Positions 21,795-30,996 of a stretch of DNA of 34,596 nt are shown here, piece after piece (the stretch's first letter is position 1; every line of letters starts with the position of its first letter). The position numbers were made by a program, and so were the translations under genes. Under the pieces are notes generated by a model. The model was given only the letters and a program-made list of their open reading frames with translations, was not told the origin of the DNA and did no database searches. This DNA is from Betaproteobacteria bacterium (GTDB taxonomy: Bacteria; Pseudomonadota; Gammaproteobacteria; Burkholderiales; Usitatibacteraceae), in NCBI GenBank assembly GCA_019449455.1, contig JAGRPO010000199.1, positions 1-34,596 of the forward strand, given 5' to 3'.

Positions 21795-22493
21795 ATGAAG
21801 CCCGCCGCCGCACTCGCCGCACTCCTCCTCGCCGCCGCCGGTTTCGCGGCCCAGGCCATGCCTTCCCAGGCACCGGCGGGCGCCGCCCTGAAGGGCGAGG
21901 TCCTCGAGGTCCTGAACGTCGACAGCTACACCTACCTGCGCCTGAAGACGAAGGACGGCGAGGCCTGGGCCGCGGTCCCGACCGCCGCCGTGAAGAAGGG
22001 CGCCCAGGTGACGATCGGCAACGCGATGCCGATGCAGAACTTCGAGAGCAAGACGCTCAAGCGCAAGTTCGACAAGATCGTGTTCGGCACGATCGCCGAC
22101 CCCAACGCCAAGCCCGCCGCGGCGCTTGCCGCGCCCCACGGCGCCGCGCCGGCCGCAACCGCCCCCGTGGCGAAGGTCGCCAAGGCGAGCGGCCCGGACG
22201 CGAGGACCGTGGCCGAGGTGGTCAAGGGCAAGGCCGCCCTCAAGGACAAGCCCGTGCTCCTGCGCGCCCAGGTGGTGAAGGTCAACAACGGGATCATGGG
22301 GAAGAACTGGGTCCACCTGCAGGACGGCTCGGGGTCGGCGGCGGACGGCTCGAACGACATCCTCGTGACGACGATGGACACGGCCGCCGTCGGCGACATC
22401 GTGAACGCGAAAGGCACGGTGCGCACCGACGTGAACCTCGGTTCCGGCTACGCGTACGCGGTGCTCATCGAAGGCGCCGCGCTGCGCAAGTAG
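21795..22493 (+). CDS. Exported protein with two OB-like domains, NrfJ-like
   Basis: A 232-residue protein with a signal peptide (MKPAAALAALLLAAAGFAAQA). The first mature domain (VLEVLNVDSYTYLRLKTKDGEAWAAVP) and the second (PVLLRAQVVKVNNGIMGKNWVHLQDGSG, then a VGDIVNAKGTV segment) look like small beta-barrel OB-type domains joined by an Ala/Pro linker. The pattern resembles NrfJ-type periplasmic proteins, but this is recognition by eye and the role is unknown. Start 21795 is preferred to GTG 21780 because GGAG (21782-21785) stands 9 bases before it and the signal peptide then starts properly. The next gene is 49 bases downstream. Confidence 0.72.
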   Translation: MKPAAALAALLLAAAGFAAQAMPSQAPAGAALKGEVLEVLNVDSYTYLRLKTKDGEAWAAVPTAAVKKGAQVTIGNAMPMQNFESKTLKRKFDKIVFGTIADPNAKPAAALAAPHGAAPAATAPVAKVAKASGPDARTVAEVVKGKAALKDKPVLLRAQVVKVNNGIMGKNWVHLQDGSGSAADGSNDILVTTMDTAAVGDIVNAKGTVRTDVNLGSGYAYAVLIEGAALRK

Positions 22494-22530
22494 GGGCCCG
22501 GCGCGCGCGGGAGGCGGCCGGGCGGATTGG

Positions 22531-22536
22531 TAGACT
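22531..22536 (+). promoter_or_regulatory. Candidate -10 element just before the TlpA-like gene
   Basis: TAGACT ends six bases before the ATG at 22543 and no Shine-Dalgarno is visible, so a transcript from here would start at or next to the ATG (leaderless). The -35 region is not recognisable. Confidence 0.3.
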
Positions 22537-22542
22537 CCGCCC

Positions 22543-23106
22543 ATGAAAGCGCCTTTCCTCCTTCTTGCCTTCGCCTTCGCCACGGGGGCGTTCGCCGCGG
22601 CCCCCGGGGAAGTCCCCGTCGGCGGCACGCTTCGCGAGGCGCCGCTCTACGGCCTCACCCTCGACTACCGCAAGCTCTCCGACTTCCGCGGCAAGCCGCT
22701 CGTCATCAACGTGTGGGCCAGCTGGTGCGGGCCGTGCCGCGACGAGATGGGTTCCCTGGACCGCCTGGCGCGCAGGCACAACGGGCGGCAGTTCAACGTC
22801 ATCGGCATCTCCACCGACGACCACGCGGACAAGGCGCAGGCCTTCGTCGTGGGCGCGGGCGTCTCGTTCGACAACTACCTCGACAAGAACCTGCTGCTCG
22901 AGACGATGCTGGGCGCCAACCGCATCCCGCTCACGGTTCTCGTGGATGCGCGCGGCAAGGTGCTCGCGAAGGTCTACGGCGCCCGCCAGTGGGACAGCCC
23001 GGGGAACATGGCGCTCATCGCCTCCACGCTGGGCGTGAAGCTCGACCCGCCCGTGGCTCCCGCCGCGCCGGGCGCGGGGGCGGGGGCGAAAGCCAAGAAT
23101 CGGTAA
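22543..23106 (+). CDS. TlpA/ResA-like periplasmic thioredoxin
   Basis: A 187-residue exported thioredoxin-fold protein. A signal peptide (MKAPFLLLAFAFATGAFA) is followed by a TlpA-type domain with the redox motif WCGPC (C62, C65) in INVWASWCGPCRDEM and the cis-Pro region NRIPLTVLVDARG. The tail after residue 165 is Pro/Ala/Gly-rich and probably disordered. Such proteins reduce disulfides in the periplasm, for example on apocytochromes, or act in envelope redox repair. The partner is unknown. It lies in a row of three exported proteins. Confidence 0.85.
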   Translation: MKAPFLLLAFAFATGAFAAAPGEVPVGGTLREAPLYGLTLDYRKLSDFRGKPLVINVWASWCGPCRDEMGSLDRLARRHNGRQFNVIGISTDDHADKAQAFVVGAGVSFDNYLDKNLLLETMLGANRIPLTVLVDARGKVLAKVYGARQWDSPGNMALIASTLGVKLDPPVAPAAPGAGAGAKAKNR

Positions 23107-23161
23107 CCGGGCATCCCGGGTTTCGGCGCAAAATGTCCTCCTGTCTCGATGGAGGCACACC

Positions 23162-24313
23162 ATGGGAACCCGGTCTCTCCTGCTGCTTTCGCTGATGCTG
23201 GGCGCCTGCGCGGTCGCGCCGCCCGCCCCGCAAGCCGATCTCTTCCTCGCCGACCGCCTTTTCGCCGCGCCGTCGGAGCCGGTCGACGCCGGCAAGGTGT
23301 TCGCCGTGAGCCAGGACATGCGGCGCTACCTCGCCACCAGCATGGGCGAGCTGTCCGCCTTCAAGGGCCACCAGCAGGCGCTCGTCGACGCCCTGCGCAG
23401 CAAGGGGCAGCTGAAGCTCGAGTACGACGCGGCGTTCACCCGCAACGCGGCCGAGACGTTCGAGGCGCGCACGGGCAACTGCCTGTCGCTGGTGATCATG
23501 ACGGCCGCCTTCGCCAAGGAGCTGGGCATCCACGTTCGCTACCAGACCGTGCACACGGAGGAGACCTGGAGCCGCAGCGGCGACCTCTACTTCTCGATCG
23601 GGCACGTGAACCTCACGCTCGGGCGCACGCCCCCGCCTTACGGCGCGCGCGTCGACGACGGCGAGCAGCTCACGATCGACTTCCTGCCGCCCCCGCGCCA
23701 GCGCGGCACCCGCTGGCGCGTGATCGAGGAGAAGACCATCCTCGCCATGTACATGAACAACCGCGCGGCCGAATTGCTCGCCGGCGGCAGGATCGACGAC
23801 GCGTACTGGTTCGCGCGCGCCTCGGTCCTGCAGGATCCGGACTTCATGACGCCCTACAACACGCTCGGCGTCGTCTTCCAGCGCCACGGGAACCTCGGCG
23901 AGGCGGCGCGCGTCCTCGCCTACGCCCTCGAGCGGGAACCGCGCAACACGATCGTGATGGCGAACCTCGCCCACGTGTACGCGAGCCAGGGGCGCCTCGC
24001 CCAGGCGCAGGCGCTCGAGCGGCGGCTCGCCGAGCTCGAGCCCGATCCCCCCTTCGCCTACTTCAACCGCGGCCTGGCGGCCATGCGGGCGGGAGACTAC
24101 CGGGCGGCGCGCGACCTCTTCGCGCGGGAGGTCGACCGCGACCCGAACTACCACGAGTTCCACTTCTGGCTGGCGCTCGCGCTCGCGAACCTCGGCGACG
24201 AGGAGCGGGCGAGGCGCCACCTGGCGCTCGCCATGGAGAGCAGCACCACGCGCAAGGACCACGACCTCTACGCGGCGAAGCTCGACCGCATCCGGTCAGC
24301 GCGGCGGCACTAG
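23162..24313 (+). CDS. Lipoprotein with transglutaminase-like and TPR domains
   Basis: A 383-residue outer-membrane lipoprotein candidate. The lipobox LMLGAC has Cys16, with Ala at +2, which favours the outer membrane. A transglutaminase-like domain shows C107 (TGNCLSLVIMTAAFAKELGI), H148 (IGHVNLTL) and D173 (LTIDFLP), a complete Cys-His-Asp triad. Residues about 195-380 hold several TPR-like helix pairs (DPDFMTPYNTLGVVFQRHGN, EPRNTIVMANLAHVYASQGR, DPNYHEFHFWLALALANLGD). Peptide or protein processing at the envelope is possible. A strong GGAGG at 23151-23155 supports the start, with CAAAAT (23128-23133) as a possible -10. The 3' end overlaps the convergent gene by 18 bases. Confidence 0.8.
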   Translation: MGTRSLLLLSLMLGACAVAPPAPQADLFLADRLFAAPSEPVDAGKVFAVSQDMRRYLATSMGELSAFKGHQQALVDALRSKGQLKLEYDAAFTRNAAETFEARTGNCLSLVIMTAAFAKELGIHVRYQTVHTEETWSRSGDLYFSIGHVNLTLGRTPPPYGARVDDGEQLTIDFLPPPRQRGTRWRVIEEKTILAMYMNNRAAELLAGGRIDDAYWFARASVLQDPDFMTPYNTLGVVFQRHGNLGEAARVLAYALEREPRNTIVMANLAHVYASQGRLAQAQALERRLAELEPDPPFAYFNRGLAAMRAGDYRAARDLFAREVDRDPNYHEFHFWLALALANLGDEERARRHLALAMESSTTRKDHDLYAAKLDRIRSARRH

Positions 24314-25087
24314 GGCGCGGCGGATCTCGCGCAGCTTCGCCTTCACCTTCGCCGCGTTGGCGTTGCCCATGCGAAAGAGCGCCTTGCGCCCGGCCGATTC
24401 GCCCTCCAGCACGGGGTCCGCGTACTCGTAGAGCACGTGCGGCACCGCGAGCCGCAGGGGCGCCTGCGGCTCCGGCGCCGTGAGCAGGTGGTCGATCACC
24501 TGCACCAGCCGCGTGTTGAAGTGGCCCTTCGGATAGCCCAGCTCCTCGTAGGCCTTCTGGAACAGCGGCTGGAAGCGCACGTAGAGCGCCACGAGCTTCC
24601 TCGCATCCACCTCCGACGCGAGCGCCACCCAGGGGGCGTAGCGCGCGGCGTTCTCCGGCGCGATGGCGAGGCCATCGTCCTTGCCGGTGGTGGCCATCTG
24701 CCCTCCGACCGGCTTCACCGGGCTCAGGCGCTGCGCGAAGGACTTGCGCGGCAGGTTGTCGACGGTGACGACGATGTTCCGCACGAGGCTGTCGAGACGG
24801 AAGAACCGCGCCAGCGCGTCCCGGCCCAGCAGGCCCGCGAGCGCCTCCCCCATCGCCATGTCGCTGGCGTCGAGCGCGGGCAGCGGTTGCGCGGGCGGGG
24901 AAGCGTCCGCGATCTCGGGGACGGGATAGTGCTCGGCCGGCGGGGGCGCGGGAACGGCAGCGGGACTCGCCTCCGCGACCGGCGTCGGCGCGGCCGGCGG
25001 CGCGGGCTCCGACGGCCAGAGGTACCACGCGGCCGCGGCAGCCCCCAGCACGGCGACCCCTGCCAGCACGATTCGAATCGGTCCCAT
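24296..25087 (-). CDS. DUF3014 family membrane-anchored protein
   Basis: A 263-residue protein with one N-terminal transmembrane segment (IRIVLAGVAVLGAAAAAWYLW), a Pro/Ala-rich linker (about residues 27-75) and a C-terminal domain with LVRNIVVTVDNLPRK, YVRFQPLFQKAYEELGYP and LVQVIDHLLTAPEP, the pattern I associate with DUF3014. The function of that family is not known to me. The C-terminal domain should be periplasmic. Start 25087 (MGPIRIV) has a GGGGAG seven bases upstream; an in-frame ATG at 25111 is less likely. The 3' end overlaps the TPR lipoprotein gene by 18 bases on the opposite strand. Confidence 0.78.
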   Translation of the reverse strand: MGPIRIVLAGVAVLGAAAAAWYLWPSEPAPPAAPTPVAEASPAAVPAPPPAEHYPVPEIADASPPAQPLPALDASDMAMGEALAGLLGRDALARFFRLDSLVRNIVVTVDNLPRKSFAQRLSPVKPVGGQMATTGKDDGLAIAPENAARYAPWVALASEVDARKLVALYVRFQPLFQKAYEELGYPKGHFNTRLVQVIDHLLTAPEPQAPLRLAVPHVLYEYADPVLEGESAGRKALFRMGNANAAKVKAKLREIRRALVPPR

Positions 25088-25163
25088 CACTTTCTCCCCC
25101 GGAGAGTCCACGTAGCCATTCGAGGCCGGGATCGCGGCCTGGTTCCCGCGCGCGCCGCGATCT

Positions 25164-27080
<1,917 letters not shown>

Positions 27081-27134
27081 GCCGCATTTTCCCATCCCGG
27101 GGCCCCGAGCGCACGGGCGGCGATCGACTGGGCG

Positions 27135-27167
27135 TAAAATCGGTGCCGTTGCCGGCGCAACGCCGGC
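27135..27167 (+). promoter_or_regulatory. Candidate promoter -10 and leader hairpin of the aminotransferase gene
   Basis: TAAAAT at 27135-27140 is a good -10 match, with no clear -35. Just downstream, GCCGGCG-CAA-CGCCGGC (27151-27167) is a perfect 7-bp hairpin. It overlaps an alternative stem, GTTGC-CGGC-GCAAC (27148-27161). Both lie in the predicted 5' leader before the ATG at 27191. Confidence 0.4.
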
Positions 27168-27190
27168 CCCTCGCCACACCGGAAATCCCC

Positions 27191-28393
27191 ATGCCCGCCA
27201 TCAGCCGCCGCGCCGACCAGCTCGGCACCGAAAACGCCTTCGTCGTCCTCGCCGAAGTGGCCAAGCTCCAGGCCGCGGGCAAGGACATCGTCTCCTTCTG
27301 CATCGGCCAGCCCGACTTTCCCACGCCGGCGAACATCCAGGACGCGGCGATCAAGGCGATCCGCGACGGCAAGCACGGCTACACGCCGTCGGCCGGCATC
27401 GCGGAGCTGCGCGAATCGATCGCGAAGTACGTCTCGCGCACGCGCGGCATCGCCGTCGCCGCCGACGACGTGGTGGTGGGCGCCGGGGCCAAGCCCTTCA
27501 TCGCGTACGCGATCCTGTCCGTCACCGACCACGGCGCGGGCGACGAGGTGATCTTCCCGAACCCCGGCTTCCCGATCTACGAGTCGCAGATCCGAGCCAT
27601 GGGCGCCGTGCCCGTGCCCGTCTACCTGCGCGAATCGCGCGGCTTCAACTTCGACCCGGCCGAGCTCGAGGCGAAGATCACGCCCAGGACGAAGCTCCTC
27701 ATCCTCAACTCGCCGCAGAACCCGACGGGGGGCGTGGTCCCGAGGAAGGACATGGAGGCCATCGCCGCCATCCTCGCGAAGCACCCGCAGGTGTGGGTGT
27801 ACGCCGACGAGATCTACTCGCGCCTCGTCTACGACGGCGCGTTCAGCTCGCTCGCGGCCATTCCCGGCATGCAGGAGCGCACCATCATCTCCGACGGCGC
27901 CTCCAAGACCTGGGCCATGACCGGCTGGCGGCTGGGCTACGCGGTGAACAAGGCGCTCGCCCCCGTGTTCACGCGCTGGGTCACCAACACCGAGTCGTGC
28001 GCCTCGCACATCAGCCAGTGGGCCGCGGTCGAGGCGATCGACGGCCCGCAGGAGGCCGCCGAGACGATGCGGGAGAGCTTCATGGCCCGCCGCGACCTCA
28101 TCGTGGGGCTGCTGAACAAGGTCCCCGGGGTCACCTGCCTGAGCCCCGGCGGCGCGTTCTACGCGTGGCCGAACGTGACCGAAGCCTGCCGCATGGTCGG
28201 CGCGAAGGATTCGGAGGAGCTGCGCGTGCGGCTGCTGAACGAGGCCGGCGTCGCGGTGCTGGCCGACATCCACTTCGGCCCGCGCGTGCCGGGCGAAGGC
28301 CAGCACATCCGCTTCAGCTACGCCGCCTCCAACGAGGCGATAGAGAAGGGCGTCGCGAGGATGGCCGACTTCATCCGCCGGAACGCGAAGTAG
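27191..28393 (+). CDS. Class I aminotransferase (aspartate-aminotransferase-like)
   Basis: A 400-residue PLP-dependent fold-type I aminotransferase. Marks in order are IGQPDFPTPANI near residue 36, YTPSAGIAELRESIA, LILNSPQNPTGGV, the YADEIYSRLVYDG PLP-contact region, Schiff-base lysine K239 in SDGASKTWAMTGWRLGY, and a C-terminal RFSYAAS substrate-carboxylate Arg. Subgroup I-gamma aspartate aminotransferases look like this, but related enzymes for alanine or aromatic amino acids cannot be excluded. It is cytoplasmic. The start MPAISRRADQLG at 27191 is preferred to the in-frame codon at 27143, which lies upstream of the leader hairpin. Confidence 0.87.
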   Translation: MPAISRRADQLGTENAFVVLAEVAKLQAAGKDIVSFCIGQPDFPTPANIQDAAIKAIRDGKHGYTPSAGIAELRESIAKYVSRTRGIAVAADDVVVGAGAKPFIAYAILSVTDHGAGDEVIFPNPGFPIYESQIRAMGAVPVPVYLRESRGFNFDPAELEAKITPRTKLLILNSPQNPTGGVVPRKDMEAIAAILAKHPQVWVYADEIYSRLVYDGAFSSLAAIPGMQERTIISDGASKTWAMTGWRLGYAVNKALAPVFTRWVTNTESCASHISQWAAVEAIDGPQEAAETMRESFMARRDLIVGLLNKVPGVTCLSPGGAFYAWPNVTEACRMVGAKDSEELRVRLLNEAGVAVLADIHFGPRVPGEGQHIRFSYAASNEAIEKGVARMADFIRRNAK

Positions 28394-28403
28394 GGGCGGG
28401 CGC

Positions 28404-29471
28404 ATGCCTGCCTGGGCCTGGCTCGTCCCCGCGGTCGCCGCGGCCGTCCTCGGCACGGCGATCGCCGCCGATGTCGGCCCGGTCGTCGCCCTCGCGAGCG
28501 GCGCGATGCTCGTGGCCGCGGTCATCGCCGCCGTCCACCACGCCGAAGTCGTGGCGCACCGCGTCGGCGAGCCCTTCGGCACCCTCGTCCTCGCGGTGGC
28601 GGTCACCGTGATCGAGGCCTCCCTGATCCTCTCGATGATGCTCGCGGGCGGGCGCGACACCGCGGTCCTGCCGCGCGACACGATCTTCTCCGCCATCATG
28701 ATCATCTGCAACGGCGTGGTCGGCATCTGCCTGCTGGTGGGGGGCCTACACCACCGCGAGCAGTCGTTCCGCGTCGAGGGCGCCGGCCCGGCCCTCGCGG
28801 CGCTGGTGGCGCTCTCCACGCTGTCCCTCGTGCTGCCCTCCTTCACCACGACGTCGCCGGGCGGGACCTACAGCACCTCCCAGCTCGCCTTCGCCGCCGT
28901 CGTCTCGGTGGCGCTGTGGGCGGTGTTCGTGTTCGTGCAGACGGTCCGCCACCGCGACTATTTCCTGCCCCTCGCGGACGCGGCCAACGAGGAGGCGCAC
29001 GCGCAGCCCCCTTCGGTCGGCGAGGCCTGGGCGAGCTTCGGCTTGCTGCTCGTCTCGCTGGTCGCCGTGGTGGGGCTCGCCAAGGTGCTCTCGCCGACGA
29101 TCGAGCGCGCGATCGCCGCGGCCGGCGCTCCACGGACCGTGATCGGGATCGCCATCGCCCTGCTGGTGCTGATGCCGGAGACCTGGGCCGCGGTGCGCGC
29201 CGCGCGGGCCGACCGCCTGCAGACGAGCATGAACCTCGCGCTGGGCTCCGCGCTCGCGAGCATCGGCCTCACCATCCCCGTGGTCGCCGCGGCCTCGGTG
29301 GCGTTCGACATCCCGCTCACCCTGGGACTCGAGCCCAAGGACCTCGTGCTGCTCGCGCTCACCTTCGTGGTCGGCGCCATCACGCTGGGCACCGGCCGCA
29401 CGAACCTCATGCAGGGCGCCGTGCACCTGGTGATCTTCGCGGCCTTCCTCTTCCTCGCGCTCGTGCCCTAG
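28404..29471 (+). CDS. chaA: ChaA-type Ca2+(Na+)/H+ antiporter
   Basis: A 355-residue inner-membrane protein of the CaCA superfamily, close to E. coli ChaA (366). It has about ten or eleven hydrophobic segments and two inverted alpha-repeats. The first has HHAEVVAHRVGEPFGTLVLAVAVTVIEASLI, carrying the acidic ion-binding residue. The second has VLMPETWAAVRAARADRLQTSMNLALGSALASIGLTIP. ChaA exchanges cytoplasmic Ca2+, Na+ or K+ for protons at alkaline pH. It starts 10 bases after the aminotransferase stop and is probably cotranscribed. Its last bases, CTAG, also encode the stop of the convergent transporter gene. Confidence 0.88.
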   Translation: MPAWAWLVPAVAAAVLGTAIAADVGPVVALASGAMLVAAVIAAVHHAEVVAHRVGEPFGTLVLAVAVTVIEASLILSMMLAGGRDTAVLPRDTIFSAIMIICNGVVGICLLVGGLHHREQSFRVEGAGPALAALVALSTLSLVLPSFTTTSPGGTYSTSQLAFAAVVSVALWAVFVFVQTVRHRDYFLPLADAANEEAHAQPPSVGEAWASFGLLLVSLVAVVGLAKVLSPTIERAIAAAGAPRTVIGIAIALLVLMPETWAAVRAARADRLQTSMNLALGSALASIGLTIPVVAAASVAFDIPLTLGLEPKDLVLLALTFVVGAITLGTGRTNLMQGAVHLVIFAAFLFLALVP

Positions 29472-30961
29472 CCGCGCGGGCGGCGCACGATCCGGCGCTC
29501 GGCCAGCTCGAACAGGGCGTGCACGGCCAGCGCGAGGGCCGCCGCGGGAATGGCGCCCGCGAGCAGCAGGCGGGAGTCGTTCACCGCGAGGCCCTGCGCG
29601 ATGCGCTCGCCGAAGCCGCCCGCGCCCACGAACGCGGCGATCGTCGCCGTGCCGACGTTCACCACCGCCGCCGTCTTCACGCCCGCGAGCATCACCGGGA
29701 GCGCCAGCGGCAGCTCGACCAGCGCGAGCGCCTGGGCGGGCCTGAGACCGAGCGCGAGCGCCGCGCCGCGCAGCCCGACGGGCACGCCCGCGAGCCCGGC
29801 GTGCGTGTTGCGCGCGATGGGCAGCAGCGCGTAGAGGAAAAGGGCGACGAGCGCCGGCCCCGCGCCGATCCCCGTGAGCGGGATGAGGAAGGCGAGGAGT
29901 GCGAGCGACGGCACGGTCTGCACGAGCCCGGCCAGCGCCAGCACCGGCTGCGCGACGGCGCGCACGCGCGCGGCGACGATTCCCATCGGCACGCCCAGGG
30001 CCACCGCCGCCGCGAGCGAGGCGAACACCAGCGTCACGTGCTCGATCGCGAGTCGCGCGAAGTCGGGCCCGAACACGGCGGACCAGAGCCCCCTCGACGC
30101 GACGCCCGCCTCGCCGCCCAGGTACTCGCGCGCCACGCGATCGAAGGGCAGCCGGTCCAGCTCCGCGCGCGCGTTGAGGCGGATCATCGCCGGCTCGTCG
30201 AGCGCGCCTTCGAGCGCCTTCCACGCCGCGAAGGCGGCCGGGTGGCGCGAGGCGGCGTCGATGCGGTGCAGCACCACGGCGTCGTAGCGCGGGAAGAAGC
30301 CGCGGTCGTCCGCCAGCGCCTGGACGTCGAAGCGCGCGATCTTCGCGTCCGTGGTGTAGATGTCGATCACGTCCACCTGCCCGGCGCCCAGCGCCTCGTA
30401 GGCCAGCCCGTGGTCCAGCCCGCGCGGGCTCTCCTGCGGCAGCGCGTAGGCCGCCTTGAGTCCCGGCCACCCGTCCTCGCGCCGCAGGAACTCGTGGGAC
30501 AGGCCCAGGGCGAGACCGGCGTGGCGCGCGAGGTCCGACACGCTCCCGATGCCTTTCGCGGCGGCCACGGACCGCCGGATGCCCAGCGCGTAGCCGTTGG
30601 AAAAGCCGAAGGGAGCGCCCGCCGCGAGCCCCATCGGCGCGAGCCGGCGGTTGATGCCCGCGAGATCGAGGGGCGCGGTTTCCCGGAGGATCTCGCGCGC
30701 GATCGTTCCCGTGTACTCGGGGTAGGCGTCGATCGCCCCGCGCGAAAGCGCCTCGAACAGGATGGCGGTGTTGCCGAGGCCCGGCCGGTGCTCGGCCGGC
30801 GCGCCCGCGCGCGCCGCCGACTGCGCGAGGATCTCGCCGAGGATGTAGGACTCGGTGAAGCGCTTGGAGCCGACGCGCAGCGGTTCCGCGCCCGCCGCGA
30901 GCGCAATCAATGCGGCGAGCGCGGCGGCGAAGGCGGCAACGGGTGATCGGCGGGGGACCAT
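29468..30961 (-). CDS. Osmoprotectant ABC transporter: fused binding protein and permease
   Basis: A 497-residue fusion. After a signal peptide (ending LAAGA near residue 25) comes an OpuAC-type binding domain: LRVGSKRFTESYILGEILAQ, AIDAYPEYTGTIAREIL, IDIYTTDAKIARF and the closing YDAVVLHR. From about residue 280 there is a ProW/OpuBB-type permease with five or six helices and the ATPase-coupling region LRGAALALGLRPAQALALVELPLALPVMLAGVKTA. It should take up glycine betaine, choline or a similar quaternary ammonium compound, or an amino acid. The essential ATPase is not adjacent on either side. Here the binding domain is N-terminal, whereas several known fusions have it C-terminal. Ion or osmotic stress genes surround it. 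Confidence 0.85.
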   Translation of the reverse strand: MVPRRSPVAAFAAALAALIALAAGAEPLRVGSKRFTESYILGEILAQSAARAGAPAEHRPGLGNTAILFEALSRGAIDAYPEYTGTIAREILRETAPLDLAGINRRLAPMGLAAGAPFGFSNGYALGIRRSVAAAKGIGSVSDLARHAGLALGLSHEFLRREDGWPGLKAAYALPQESPRGLDHGLAYEALGAGQVDVIDIYTTDAKIARFDVQALADDRGFFPRYDAVVLHRIDAASRHPAAFAAWKALEGALDEPAMIRLNARAELDRLPFDRVAREYLGGEAGVASRGLWSAVFGPDFARLAIEHVTLVFASLAAAVALGVPMGIVAARVRAVAQPVLALAGLVQTVPSLALLAFLIPLTGIGAGPALVALFLYALLPIARNTHAGLAGVPVGLRGAALALGLRPAQALALVELPLALPVMLAGVKTAAVVNVGTATIAAFVGAGGFGERIAQGLAVNDSRLLLAGAIPAAALALAVHALFELAERRIVRRPRG

Positions 30962-30970
30962 CGGGGCGAC

Positions 30971-30976
30971 AGCATA
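30971..30976 (-). promoter_or_regulatory. Possible -10 element close to the osmoprotectant transporter start
   Basis: TATGCT on the minus strand ends nine bases before the ATG at 30961. No Shine-Dalgarno is seen, so this may give a leaderless transcript. Read-through from the upstream gene, whose stop is 35 bases away, is equally possible. Confidence 0.28.
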
Positions 30977-30996
30977 CCGCTCCCCGCCGCGCGCGC

